Assembly (NCBI RefSeq): GCF_932526225.1
Contig: NC_064047.1
Location: 10,646,494-10,710,493 of the forward strand
DNA from: Nematostella vectensis
Taxonomy: Eukaryota > Cnidaria > Anthozoa > Actiniaria > Edwardsiidae
Length of the DNA: 64,000 nucleotides
Reading direction: 5' to 3'
The notes under the pieces are model-generated. The model worked only from the letters and a program-made list of their open reading frames with translations, was not told where the DNA came from and did not search any database. Each line of letters opens with the position of its first letter. The stretch's first letter is position 1. Of this stretch, positions 12,842 to 22,400 are shown piece after piece. The position numbers were made by a program, and so were the translations under genes.

Positions 12842-13032
12842 TCTTGGGCAATCATATATCAATAAATTACTGAAATTTCTTAGTTATTTCATTCCCTTTT
12901 ATTGTCACATGATTTAGATATAGGAGAGGGAGGGCTGGTTCAATAACATTTCTGTTCTTGTGATTTCCTTGTTGTTGGCTTTTGAGTGAGCCTTGCATGG
13001 TGACAATCCATGCAGCCACACCTTATCAATGA

Positions 13033-13867
13033 AAGTTTCTTGTGTGTTTTGTTTTGGTTCTGGGAGGATTTTAGTAAAAAAATATCTAGGGATTAAACAG
13101 ATTTTGAAATAAGCGCCTCCCCCTTATAAGCCTGGCAGGGACATGAAAAAATAAATTACTTAAAACTTGATATCTCAGCAGTTTTCCTAGTAATTTCCTA
13201 CTACCCCGTCATGTTTTAATAGTCCGTCCCTCAATCAAATTGAATCTTTTTCTGTCAGTTAACTTTCTTGTGTTTTTCTTATATACTACATGCCTTTTCT
13301 ATTGTCCTTCATTATTTTCAATTGACCCGCTATAATTATTTGACTCTCCCGTAAAATGCAATTAATTTCGATTTCCCTTGGAAGTTAAAATAACGTTTTA
13401 CTTTCTTGTGTTTTGTTTTGGTTCTGGGAGGATTTTAGTAAAAAAATATCTAGAGATTAAACAGATTTTGAAATAAGCGCCTCCCCCTTATAAGCCTGGC
13501 AGGGACATTAAAAAATAAATTACTTAAAACTTGATATCTCAGCAGTTTTCCTAGTAATTTCCTACTACTCGGTATCTTTATTCGGATAAGGGACGAAGCA
13601 CATAATGGCAATTTTTTTTGCTATATTTTTTCCCCGACGTTGTTGTTGTTGTTTTTTGGAGGGAATCAGCAACTCCCCCGTCATGTTTTAATAGTCTGTC
13701 CCTCAATCAAATTGAATCTTCTTCTGTCAGTTAACTTTCTCGTGTTTACATATATACTACATGCCTCTTCTATTGTCCTTCATTATTTTCAATTGACCCG
13801 CTATAATTATTTAGGTCTCCCGTAAAATGCAATTAATTTCGATTTCCTTTGGAAGTTAAAATAACGT
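13033..13867. repeat. Tandem duplication of a 370-bp non-coding block
   Basis: The sequence at about 13033-13401 (beginning TCTTGTGTGTTTTG, ending near AGTTAAAATAACG) is repeated at about 13402-13867 with few changes. The second copy is interrupted at about 13570-13676 by roughly 105 bp of unrelated sequence containing a (GTT)n tract. The low divergence suggests a recent duplication followed by an insertion. Confidence 0.85.
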
Positions 13868-14426
13868 GACCTTTTTTTTTTTTACAGATTGCGGCCTTAC
13901 CTCTCCTTACAGCTGCTCTTTGTCTTGGGAGTGTGGTCTGGTGACAGACAGTCTTCGTATATGTTTAAATATTTGCGTATGAACAGGTGGCTCAACCCGT
14001 AACCTTCTTGCATGTGATGATTCTGTTTGACCACTTGAGGCGTGCCCCTATTTGCCTTCATAGGGACCTCACGATTGCTTTACAGACGAATTTACGACGG
14101 GGGAGGATAGACTTGGCCGGAAAGCGAGCTTTTTGGGGTCGCACAGCAGCGGCCGAGCAAGCGACTGAAAAAAAAAATGGATTGGGATTGGGATTGACCC
14201 ATGGCCGGGTATTCACAAGAGACGATGATGTAAGAGAGCGAATCACCCGTATTAGGGTCATGTACCAATATGTCGTCCGTGAAAGTCTTTTTTTTTTTTT
14301 TTAGAAGAAACAGTTATTGTAAGATACGCCTCTAGTATTGTTTTGGTCCTGTGCAGTGATTGTCTTATGCTAATATATATATATATGACGATGATATATG
14401 TTTTCTTATCCGAGAAATACTAACTA

Positions 14427-14566
14427 CTTACTAACCGAGAGTGAGGTCATGCCGGGAAATATCAAACTAAAGCTTTGGCGCATCGACCTTGCAAAGCCTC
14501 GGTCGATACGCGCCAAAGCCTCAGTTTGATATTTCCCGGCATGATCGAACGGTCGAGGTTAGTAAG
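14427..14566. repeat. Foldback element, imperfect hairpin with about 60-bp arms
   Basis: CATGCCGGGAAATATCAAACT on the left pairs with its complement on the right. The outer parts (CTTACTAACC / GGTTAGTAAG) and inner parts (GCTTTGGCGC / GCGCCAAAGC) also pair, leaving a loop of about 12 bases. This is typical of a small foldback MITE. No coding capacity. Confidence 0.85.
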
Positions 14567-15470
14567 TTGTTTATTATATAGCTTTTAAAAATAAAAATGA
14601 CGAGAAAACAAATGAACTTTTGGCTTTCGATTTCAAAAAGGCGGGAATACAAGAAACACTAGCGCGCTGCCAAATCAAAAATTAAAATAAGTGAAAAGAT
14701 TCAACAAGTAATTGGACGACTTTTTGGTATGTTTTCTTTCTATTTGCACCTTTTGGAAGCTAAAGGTTTTATCATAGGTGGAGTTGATCCAAACAATAAC
14801 AAAGAAAGCTCAGATGTCAGTCTTCGCGGGATGAATGGACCGTTTAGTTCGAAAAAACGGCATGTAGAGAACAAACTTCTGTAGCAAAATGAAAAGGCTA
14901 ATCGCTTTCAGCTGCTTTATGATTTGATCAAAATATTTCATTTACAAATAACAGGTAGTACTTTTATCTTAAAGAGACTTTTCTGGGTCTTTACACCCCT
15001 TGTTATTTATTCATTTGTCTTTGTTTATCCGATATAAATAACGCTTTGTTATTCTTGGCTATCAGTGCCGCTCGCTGGCTCGTCATCCTTTTGTTTTTCT
15101 TTTTGTCAAAATTTTCCTTTTCATTCTCTTCAGGATAATAAAACCCCGACTCAGAGTGCTCGTCCATTCCCAATTTTTTTGGTGGCTTAGGTTTTTTGGT
15201 CGATTTTGCTTTAGCGAAATTCGTGCAACCGAACAAAACAACACAAAAAAGCTCACAAAATGTCTCGCTCCATTTCTTCTTCTTCTGGGTGTTAGAATTC
15301 GCTACTCGAATGTTCGCTGTCGCTCATTTTGCAGGTTGATGGTGGAAACAAAATAAAAAAACAGAAGATTGTGAAAATGTTTTCGTAGGGCAATACGGAA
15401 TTTCGTAATGCCCTCAGAGACGGAAAATACGGGAATTGTATGTATTGTACCCGTTTAGCTGTCTGTGTTA
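14567..15470. other. Intergenic sequence with one unassigned short frame
   Basis: A 77-codon lysine-rich minus-strand frame (15003-15236) is present but resembles nothing I recognise and has no obvious splice partner. No other feature seen. Confidence 0.35.
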
Positions 15471-15473
15471 ATC

Positions 15474-15537
15474 CTGATAAGGCAGCATTGCCGAAACGAT
15501 GAAATTTACATCCTGATGAAGGCAGATTTGCCGGAAC
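15474..15537 (+). ncRNA. Two tandem hammerhead-like cores (retroelement-derived)
   Basis: CTGATAA-GGCA...TGCC-GAAAC (15474-15497) and CTGATGA-A-GGCA...TGCC-GGAAC (15513-15537) follow the hammerhead plan: conserved CUGAUGA, a short stem II, then GAAAC. The first has A for the conserved G at the sixth position; the second has an extra G before the GAA. Such motifs are common in Penelope-like element ends in animals. Neither is a perfect core, so activity is doubtful. Confidence 0.4.
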
Positions 15538-15554
15538 GTCGAAAAAAAGACAAC

Positions 15555-15860
15555 CTAGTGATTCAAGAAATTAAGATACGCCTCTGATTGGCCAGCGCTC
15601 ACGCATCCTAGGAACACAGTGTTACGCGCGTTTTTTTTTTTTTTTTCGCTTTGCACTCGTGCTTGCGTCGAGGTAATCGCACTCACTCCATTCTTCGCCT
15701 GCTCGGCCTCTCGTCGGCATTGGCTGTTAAGCTTTTTCTCAGTAGAATAAAACTTTTCAGTCTGCACTCGTGCTTGCGTCGGGAAAATCTCACATATCCG
15801 TGATGCTCGGTCTTTCGTCGGCACTGGTTCTCGTATTTGCGATGCGACAACCATGGGTCA
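15555..15860. repeat. Two-copy direct repeat (about 107-bp spacing)
   Basis: GCACTCGTGCTTGCGTCG occurs at about 15654 and 15761, each followed by related sequence containing CTCGTCGGCA or TTCGTCGGCA. The minus-strand frame through it is lysine-rich and repetitive and looks non-genic. Confidence 0.5.
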
Positions 15861-16211
15861 GTTTTTTTTCTAACAGTTATGAATGGGCTTTTAAGTTGAA
15901 ACTAAGGGACATTCATTTTTCCTCTACTTCCCCTTAAAATTTCCGCGACCCCTTGATATCTGTTTGTCAGACAGAGGCGAAAGATAACGCCTCAAGTGTA
16001 ATAAGGCAGTTAAGGAGAGTCCTGAGTTTAATTACGAGTGTTTGCGGGAATCGCTATTGCTGATTCGTGTTATTTGACCCCATGTTCTCATTCTTAACTA
16101 TGTTCCTAATCATTGGAAAAGTTACGTTTGCGGACTCTCGCCAACTAATTTCAACTACTAAACCATTTTATGGCGTTCGTCATTCAAACTAACGGAATTA
16201 CACTTGGCGGC

Positions 16212-16531
16212 CAGTGATGCATAACGTATGCGCATGCGCGTGTTCTGGCAAAATCAAACACAATCATAGTGTTGAATCGTACGAGTAAAGGTACGAAAGG
16301 CTGACTTCAGTCGTTGTTTTGACTAACTGTACAGCATTAAAACCATTCTGTACAAAAGATGACAGATTTTTTTGATAATGAGGAAGTCATAAAGAAAATT
16401 ATAGCCTTAAGCTTGGTCTATTACTCTTAGCATTTGTCAAGATGGTGACAGTTCGCCGGAAAAACGTCGCCATTTCAAAACAAAAAGGCTGGTTTAACCG
16501 CGCGGTACTAGTCTTGCGTTTTTCAGCACTG
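16212..16531 (+). mobile_element. MITE family 1, copy 1
   Basis: About 320 bp that recurs in the same orientation at 21839-22146. Shared words include CGTATGCGCATGCGCGTG, ACTGTACAGCATTAAAACC and CCGCGCGGTACT. The ends, CAGTGATGC and TTCAGCACTG, are imperfect inverted repeats; they are cleaner in copy 2 (CAGTGCTGAA / TTCAGCACTG). No coding capacity. Confidence 0.7.
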
Positions 16532-17403
16532 TCCATTTGGCGTGATTGGGAACCATTTCAGTGCAAATGAAAACGCTTCGTGGATTTTAAATGACTGAAA
16601 CCAAAAGGCGATTTAGTAATTGGAAATCATCGGCGAGAGGTCGTACAACATTGAAAACAGCAGTAAAGAGCTTTGGAGTGTTTTCGTATATGAATTATAT
16701 GTTTGCAAAAAACTCTAAAAGCAGGTTCAATTTGCTACTAAGTGGTTTTAAGACCAAAAACTTGCTTAAGCAAACGAATACCCTTTATCACGGATAATAA
16801 AGACAGTAGAATCTAAAAGCTTCCGGTGGTAATATAAAAGGGAAAGGAAAAAACAAACAAACTGCCTCTTTTCTACAAATATTGTGTCGGGGACAAGTTG
16901 TAGCATGAAAGCTGGGTTCATTTCGGCGATTTAGTGTGGTCTAAGTTCTGTTAGGATAGCATATTCTTTGTTAGCTGGTCAAGATTCAAATAAGAAGAGA
17001 GGATATTAAAAAGGTATGGGTTACAGCTAGGCGACAAAACACCAGTCGCTAAATTTGTTTTTTTGTTTTATAATCTGCATCATTAACTTGTATTAACTGT
17101 TACTGAAGGTTTTTTTTGCAAGTGACGCGACGCATCCCGTAACAATGAATTTTGAAGCTCGATGTTCAAAGAAGAAAGGAAACTGGCTATTTGTGTGTTA
17201 AGAATCTTGACAATCTTCGAAAAGAGACTTAGAAGCAAAGCGGGGAAACATATATCGGCGTTCTCTGTTTGTTAAGTTTTAATATATACTCAAAATCTTT
17301 GTAAACTTTTAAATGAAACGTCAAGCCAGATCCAGAGCAAGAAAAGCTTAAAGGACCTCAGTGCATACGTATAGGGTGCAAAAGGTTGACAAACAGCTAC
17401 GCC
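16532..17403. other. Upstream region of the GPCR gene
   Basis: No protein-coding similarity. It should contain the promoter and 5' UTR of the GPCR gene that starts at 17404, but I cannot place a TATA box or start site with confidence. Confidence 0.4.
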
Positions 17404-18578
17404 ATGAACGCTTCGTTGTCGAATTGCGAACACCATGAGCCAAGTCATTACTCGTCGGGAGAAATGGTGTCATCTTTTGTGATTTTCGGGATCGGAATTA
17501 TCGGTTGTTTTCTGTCGGTACTGGCATTAGGGCGGGAATTCATTAGAGGGAACTCGTCGACCTTGGTGATTGTAGCAGGCCTGGCTTGGGTGGACTTTGC
17601 AGGAGTTTTATCAACAGGGACTCTGATCATTCATGGGTTTGTGACGGGAAAGGGCTGGATTGTTAGGAGTCCTCAGTGTCAAATACAGGTAAGCTGAAAT
17701 TCATATCTTTTTTTAGGAAATTTCACGAAAAGTCACGAACGCATAACCAATTTTATAACCAATTTTGTAGTGAGAGTTGACCGAGCGAACTGTTATACTG
17801 CGAAGAAAAATGGAACGAGCGCAAAAATTAATAGCCGTTAAAGCTCGGAGACTTTCTTCTGAAGCGGCCAAAAAATTAGCAGCGGAGTGTCCAGAGGAAA
17901 ATTCTTTGGGGTTTTAGCAGTAATTCGTTGGCCTAGAAATAGCTTGAAAATAGTTATAAATTTCCTCCCTGAAAACAAGTTACTAAGCCACCTATCTTGT
18001 TCTAAACTGTTTCTATTAAAATACACATAAATTTCTAACTATTCGACTAACCAATTAAGTTTATTCAGTGGTTACCCACGTAATTTCTCAAATTAGCAAG
18101 GTCTGGTCCAAACCCTTTGAACCCCCTTCTGGTCCTGTCTGGTCCCCTCACCAGGAATACCTCATTGATGCCATAGAAGCAGTGCAGAAGAACGCAGCAC
18201 GCTTTTGCAAGCAATGCTGGGATCGGGAACCGGGAACAATGACACGTCTAATGGAAGAACTTGGGTGGCCAAAACTAAAAGAAAGGAGGGAAAAGGCACG
18301 ATTGGCCTTATTTTATAGAATAAATAAGGGGCTGAGTGAAATTTCCATGCCACCTTATGCAACTGCCCAAATGTACACAACAACTAAACAATACCATCCA
18401 CAAAGATTTGCACTAGTCAGTTGCAAAACTAAGGTTTTCAAAGAAAGCTTTTTTCCACACGCAATAAGAATGTGGAATGGCCTTCCAGTTAGTGCTATCA
18501 CTCAGCCCACTATTGATACTTTCCTGGCATCTATTTAGTTTATTTATTCAGCCTGTTATAGTTATGTCTATAGAAATG

Positions 18579-18617
<39 letters not shown>

Positions 18618-21267
18618 TACCTTTACGATATGGCCATATATGCCTTTGTGAAGTATATTATTAATAGTAATCGTAAACGTAAACGTGGAGGACGCCTGGA
18701 GGGCGCCCTACGTGATGATCTAGTATGACTAGCAGAACTACAGAAAAGCTTAGAAAAACTAGGTGGTCTGACAAAAAAGACTACAGACAAGCTGTAGACT
18801 AACTAGATGGTCTGACCAGAAAGACTACAGACAAGCTGTAGACTAACTAGGTGGTCTGACTAGAAAGGCTACAGACAAGCTGTACAATAACTAGGTGGTC
18901 TGACTAGAAAGACTACTGACAAGCTGTAGACTAACTAGGTGGTAGGACTAGAAAGACTACAGGCAAGTTGTAGAATAACTAAGTGGTAGGGACTAGAAAG
19001 ACTACAGACAAGCTGTAGACTAACTAGGTGGTCTGACTAAAAAGACTACAGACAAGCTGTAGAATAACTAGGTGGTAGGACTAGAAAGACTACAGACAAG
19101 CTGTAGAATAACTAAGTGGTAAGACTAGAAAGACTACAGACAAGCTGTAGAATAACTAAGTGGTAGGACTAGAAAGACTACAGACAAGCTGTAGAATAAC
19201 TAGGTGGTAGGACTAGAAAGACTACAGACAAGCTGTATAATAACTAAGTGGTAGGACTAGAAAGACTACAGAAAAGCTTTGAATGCTAGGTGGTGTGACT
19301 CGATGAGCTACAGACAGCTATAGAATAATAACTAAGTGGTCTGCTTAGGCGTGGTAGAATGAGGAAAATAATTGAACAAAGTGAGAATGGTATGTTTTAT
19401 ACCCCTATAAAACAGAGTAGTTTCACTGACGTTTCGAGCGTTAGCCCTTCCGCGGGTTGATTGCGTTAACAGCTGTTACGCTTACCAGCCTTTCTTTCTC
19501 TTACAGGCGTTCTGTTCCACTGCCTGCGGTTTGTCCTCAGGTTCCATCGTCACCTTTATGGCCTTTGACCGCGCCCTGTCCCTCCACAAACCATTCTTCT
19601 ACAAAACCTTCGCCTCGCCTAAGCTTTCCCGCGGTGTTTGCATCGCTACGGTGTGCCTGTGCTTTGTTGTTGCCGCATTCCCTTATTTGGGTATAGGGAG
19701 ATATACCGTCACTCATAGCGGTGGATATTTCTGCCAATTTGATTGGTACTCGCGAAAAGTAATGGACAAGGCGTTTATTTTTATCTGCGGTGCATATGCG
19801 GCTGCTATTATCTCTTGGATGCTGGTCTCGAACCTGCTTGTGTTATTTTTGTCGTGGAGACTAAAACAACAAGCGTGTAGGATCGTGCCTGCTAGCATGG
19901 GTATAGCTGAGAGGCGTCAGTGCTCGATAGCGAAGAAGGAAGAACAAATGGCGAAGTTTGTCGGGACGATATCACTTCTCTTTCTGTGCACGTGGCTTCC
20001 TGTCACGGTAGGCTTTTTATTCTATGCCCCAAATCTTTTAATTCTTTTTTTTTTTTTAGGTAATAGGGAATTTGCGCTTAGAGATCACGTGATAAACACG
20101 CGTTCTGGCTTACGAATAAAGCCAGGAAGAATTTTTTTTCAGAAAGTGTTAACTTTCATTTTAACATTTTTTTTGTCGTTCTTTGGGGTGACGGACGAAG
20201 TCAATTCTGTTTTTTTTTTTGAGTGAATCTTCCATCTTAAGAGTCATTGCATGTGATTTCTTAGCGCAAGTCCACAATTGTCTTTGTCAAATTGAATGAA
20301 AATAATAACACAAATTAGGGGGTGGCTGATATGGCCTCTTTAAATTAAAAGCTGTACAGCTTATGGGGAAGGCTCTGGTCATTACAATTAATTCATAATA
20401 AAACGTCGTAAATAAACAAACAGCGAATTACAAGTGTCGAATGGCGAGTATGTGTACTAATTATTATGACAATAACGGTTATATATATTGTTCGCAGTGG
20501 CTATATGCCCGACAGTCGGGAAGGTCCTCAATTGACTATAATGCCGGAAAGTTTTCAAGTTTTTTTCAAACATCCCAGTAAATTGTCGACCTAGTGAGTT
20601 GAGAAAGAGTAAGCAAAACCCCTTAAGCTTATTTGTTGTCGGTATTGAATGTGTACACTAGAGTATCGTAATTTTAGTGTCACTTTGGAATTTTCTACAA
20701 CATGCTGTTGCTAAATAACAGTAAATTATCGACCTAGTGAGTTCAAAGTATTGTATATTTGTGGAGAAAGGGCAAACAAATCTAATTAATTTTTTTTCCT
20801 TGCTTGTATACACTATAAAATCGCCATCAAAGTGATGCTGAATTAAATTTATATTCTACAGCTGTCGGGACAGGTTTTCAATGGACTATATTCAGATTCG
20901 CTGGTATATAGCTATTGGTTTATGTGTATGTGTTAATCACACTGATCCCGTTTTCCTCGTCTCGTTTCAGGTCCGATTTTTCTGTCACCTCTACAGCGCC
21001 TTGCCAAGTCACACCGCTGACCTAGTGTCTATGAAGCTCGCTATTCTAGGTTTTGTCCTCAATCCCTTCATCTACGTGTTATTTAGAGCGATTTTCAAGC
21101 GGACGATCAAGACGAAGTTTAGCTGGATCAGGACAAGCTGGAATCATGGCCTCAGCATCCGGGATCGCCGAATGACGCATGCGCAAAGTATTGGTCCTAG
21201 TACCATGCTTGAGACTGGCCTGTCAGCGAGGCCTATCAGCAGTATGGGTCTTGTTAGTGTTGCGTGA
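17404..21267 (+). CDS. Prostanoid (prostaglandin E)-type G protein-coupled receptor
   Basis: Three phase-0 exons join into a 360-residue receptor: 17404-17688, 19507-20007 and 20971-21267, each with GT-AG borders. ATG 17404 gives an N-terminus with an N-glycosylation site (NAS). Exon 1 encodes TM1 and TM2 and the extracellular cysteine before TM3. Exon 2 has TM3 ending in FDR (the DRY position), TM4, an extracellular loop with GRYTV...GGYFC that resembles the prostanoid-receptor LGxGRYT...PGTWC loop, TM5, and TM6 (FLCTWLP). Exon 3 has TM7 with NPFIY (the NPxxY position) and a basic helix 8. In animals this subfamily senses prostaglandins at the plasma membrane through G proteins; the ligand here is inferred. 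The last nine or so residues and the TGA come from the first unit of the 54-bp minisatellite. Confidence 0.8.
18130..18640 (+). mobile_element. CR1/L2-like LINE, 3' end of reverse-transcriptase ORF
   Basis: The plus-strand frame (to the stop at 18536-18538) matches the C-terminal end of CR1/L2/jockey-type ORF2 proteins: GPVWSPHQEYLIDAIEAVQ, AARF, ELGWPKLKERR, ALFYRINKGL, SFFPHAIRMWNGLP, and a final F...I. The stop is followed by a (TTTA)n tract at about 18581-18620, the short-tandem-repeat 3' tail typical of these LINEs. It is a 5'-truncated insertion in intron 1 of the GPCR gene, in the same direction. Confidence 0.85.
18735..19310. repeat. 44-bp minisatellite, about 12 copies
   Basis: Tandem units around AAGACTACAGACAAGCTGTA, followed by variable GACTAACTAGGTGGTCTGA or GAATAACTAGGTGGTAGGA, within GPCR intron 1. 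Units vary by a few bases, with two alternating subtypes (GTCTGAC and GTAGGAC). Confidence 0.9.
19408..19460 (-). ncRNA. Degenerate hammerhead-like / Penelope-end motif
   Basis: On the minus strand GAAGGGCTAACGCTCGAAACG is followed by TCAGTGAAAC. In animals CTGA(N)GAAGGGC...GCTCGAAACGTC is a recurrent Penelope-like-element motif built on the hammerhead plan. Here the CUGA part is altered (CGCGGAAGG), so it is probably a dead remnant in intron 1, just before exon 2. Confidence 0.3.
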
Positions 21268-22400
21268 CATGTCACGATGCCCTTGGCCACCAGCAGTATG
21301 GGTCTTGTTATTGTTGCGTGACATGTCACGATGCCCTTGGCCACAAGCAGTATGGGTCTTGTTAGTGTTGCGTGACATCTCACGATGCCCTTGGCCACCA
21401 GCAGTATGGGTCTTGTTAGTGTTGCGTGACATGTCACGATACCCTTGGCCACCAGCAGTATGGGTCTTGTTAGTGCTGCGTGACATGTCACGATGCCCTT
21501 GGCCACCAGCAGTATTGGTCTTGTTAGTGTTGCGTGACATCTCACGATGCCCTTGGCCACCAGCAGTATGGGTCTTGTTAGTGTTGCGTGACATGTCACG
21601 ATGCCCTTGGCCATCAGCAGTATGGGTCTTGTAAGTGTTGCGTGACATGTCACGTTCCCCTTGCCTCAGCAGTATTGGTCTTGTTAGTGTTGCGTGACAT
21701 GTCACGATGCCCTTGGCCACCAGTAGTATGGGTCTTGTAAGTGTTGCGTGACATGTCACGATGCCCTTAATCACCAGCATTATGGGTCTTATAGGGGTTG
21801 CGTGACATGACACGATGCCCCTGGACATCAACAGTAGACAGTGCTGAATAACGTATGCGCATGCGCGTGTTCTGGCGAGAACAAACAAAATATCAGTGTT
21901 GAATCGTTCGAGTAAAGGTACAAAAGGCTGTCTTCGGTCGCTGTTTTGACTTACTGTACAGCATTAAAACCATACTGTACGAAAGATGACAGACTTGTTT
22001 TATAATGAGGGAGTCATAAAGAAAATTTTAGCCTTAAGTTTGATTCAATTTTCTTTGCATTCGCCAAAATGTGACAGTTCCCCCCTAAAACGCCGCCATT
22101 TCAAAACCGCGCGGTACTGGTACTAGTCTTCGGTTTTTCAGCACTGTCTCAGCAGTATGTTTCTTGTAAGTGTTGCGTGACATGTCACGATGCTCTTCAC
22201 CATAAATTGTATTCGGTCTTGTGAGTTTTGCGTGACATGTTCTGCTGCCCATCACCATTAGCAGTATTGGTCTTGTAAGCGTTGCGTGACATGTCACGAT
22301 TCTCTTCACGACCATTAGCAGTATTAGTCCTTTAGATTGCGTGACATCGCTATCTGCTGTATTGATCTTGCAGGTGTTGCGTGACAGTTCATGATACCCC
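21240..22400. repeat. 54-bp minisatellite with an internal perfect palindrome
   Basis: About 11 units to 21837 and four more decayed units at 22147-22400. Each unit contains CGTGACATGTCACG (or a one-base variant), a 14-bp palindrome, followed by ATGCCCTTGGCCACCAGCAG and GGGTCTTGTTAGTGTTG. The first unit overlaps the GPCR stop codon (21265-21267). A MITE (21839-22146) splits the array. Long frames on both strands through it are artefacts of a unit length divisible by three. Confidence 0.95.
21839..22146 (+). mobile_element. MITE family 1, copy 2, inside the minisatellite
   Basis: About 308 bp bounded by CAGTGCTGAA and TTCAGCACTG (a 10-bp perfect terminal inverted repeat), homologous to 16212-16531. 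Minisatellite units lie on both sides, so it inserted after the array had formed. No clear target duplication was found by eye. Confidence 0.75.

Noticed and set aside
19531-20226. Extension of GPCR exon 2 to 20226
   Set aside because: A donor (ACG|GTAGGC) at 20008 and continuation of TM7 in exon 3 fit the receptor; the read-through is poly-F low complexity.
21144-21888. Long frames on both strands over the 54-bp minisatellite
   Set aside because: The unit is a multiple of three, so open frames arise automatically; no signal peptide or domain.
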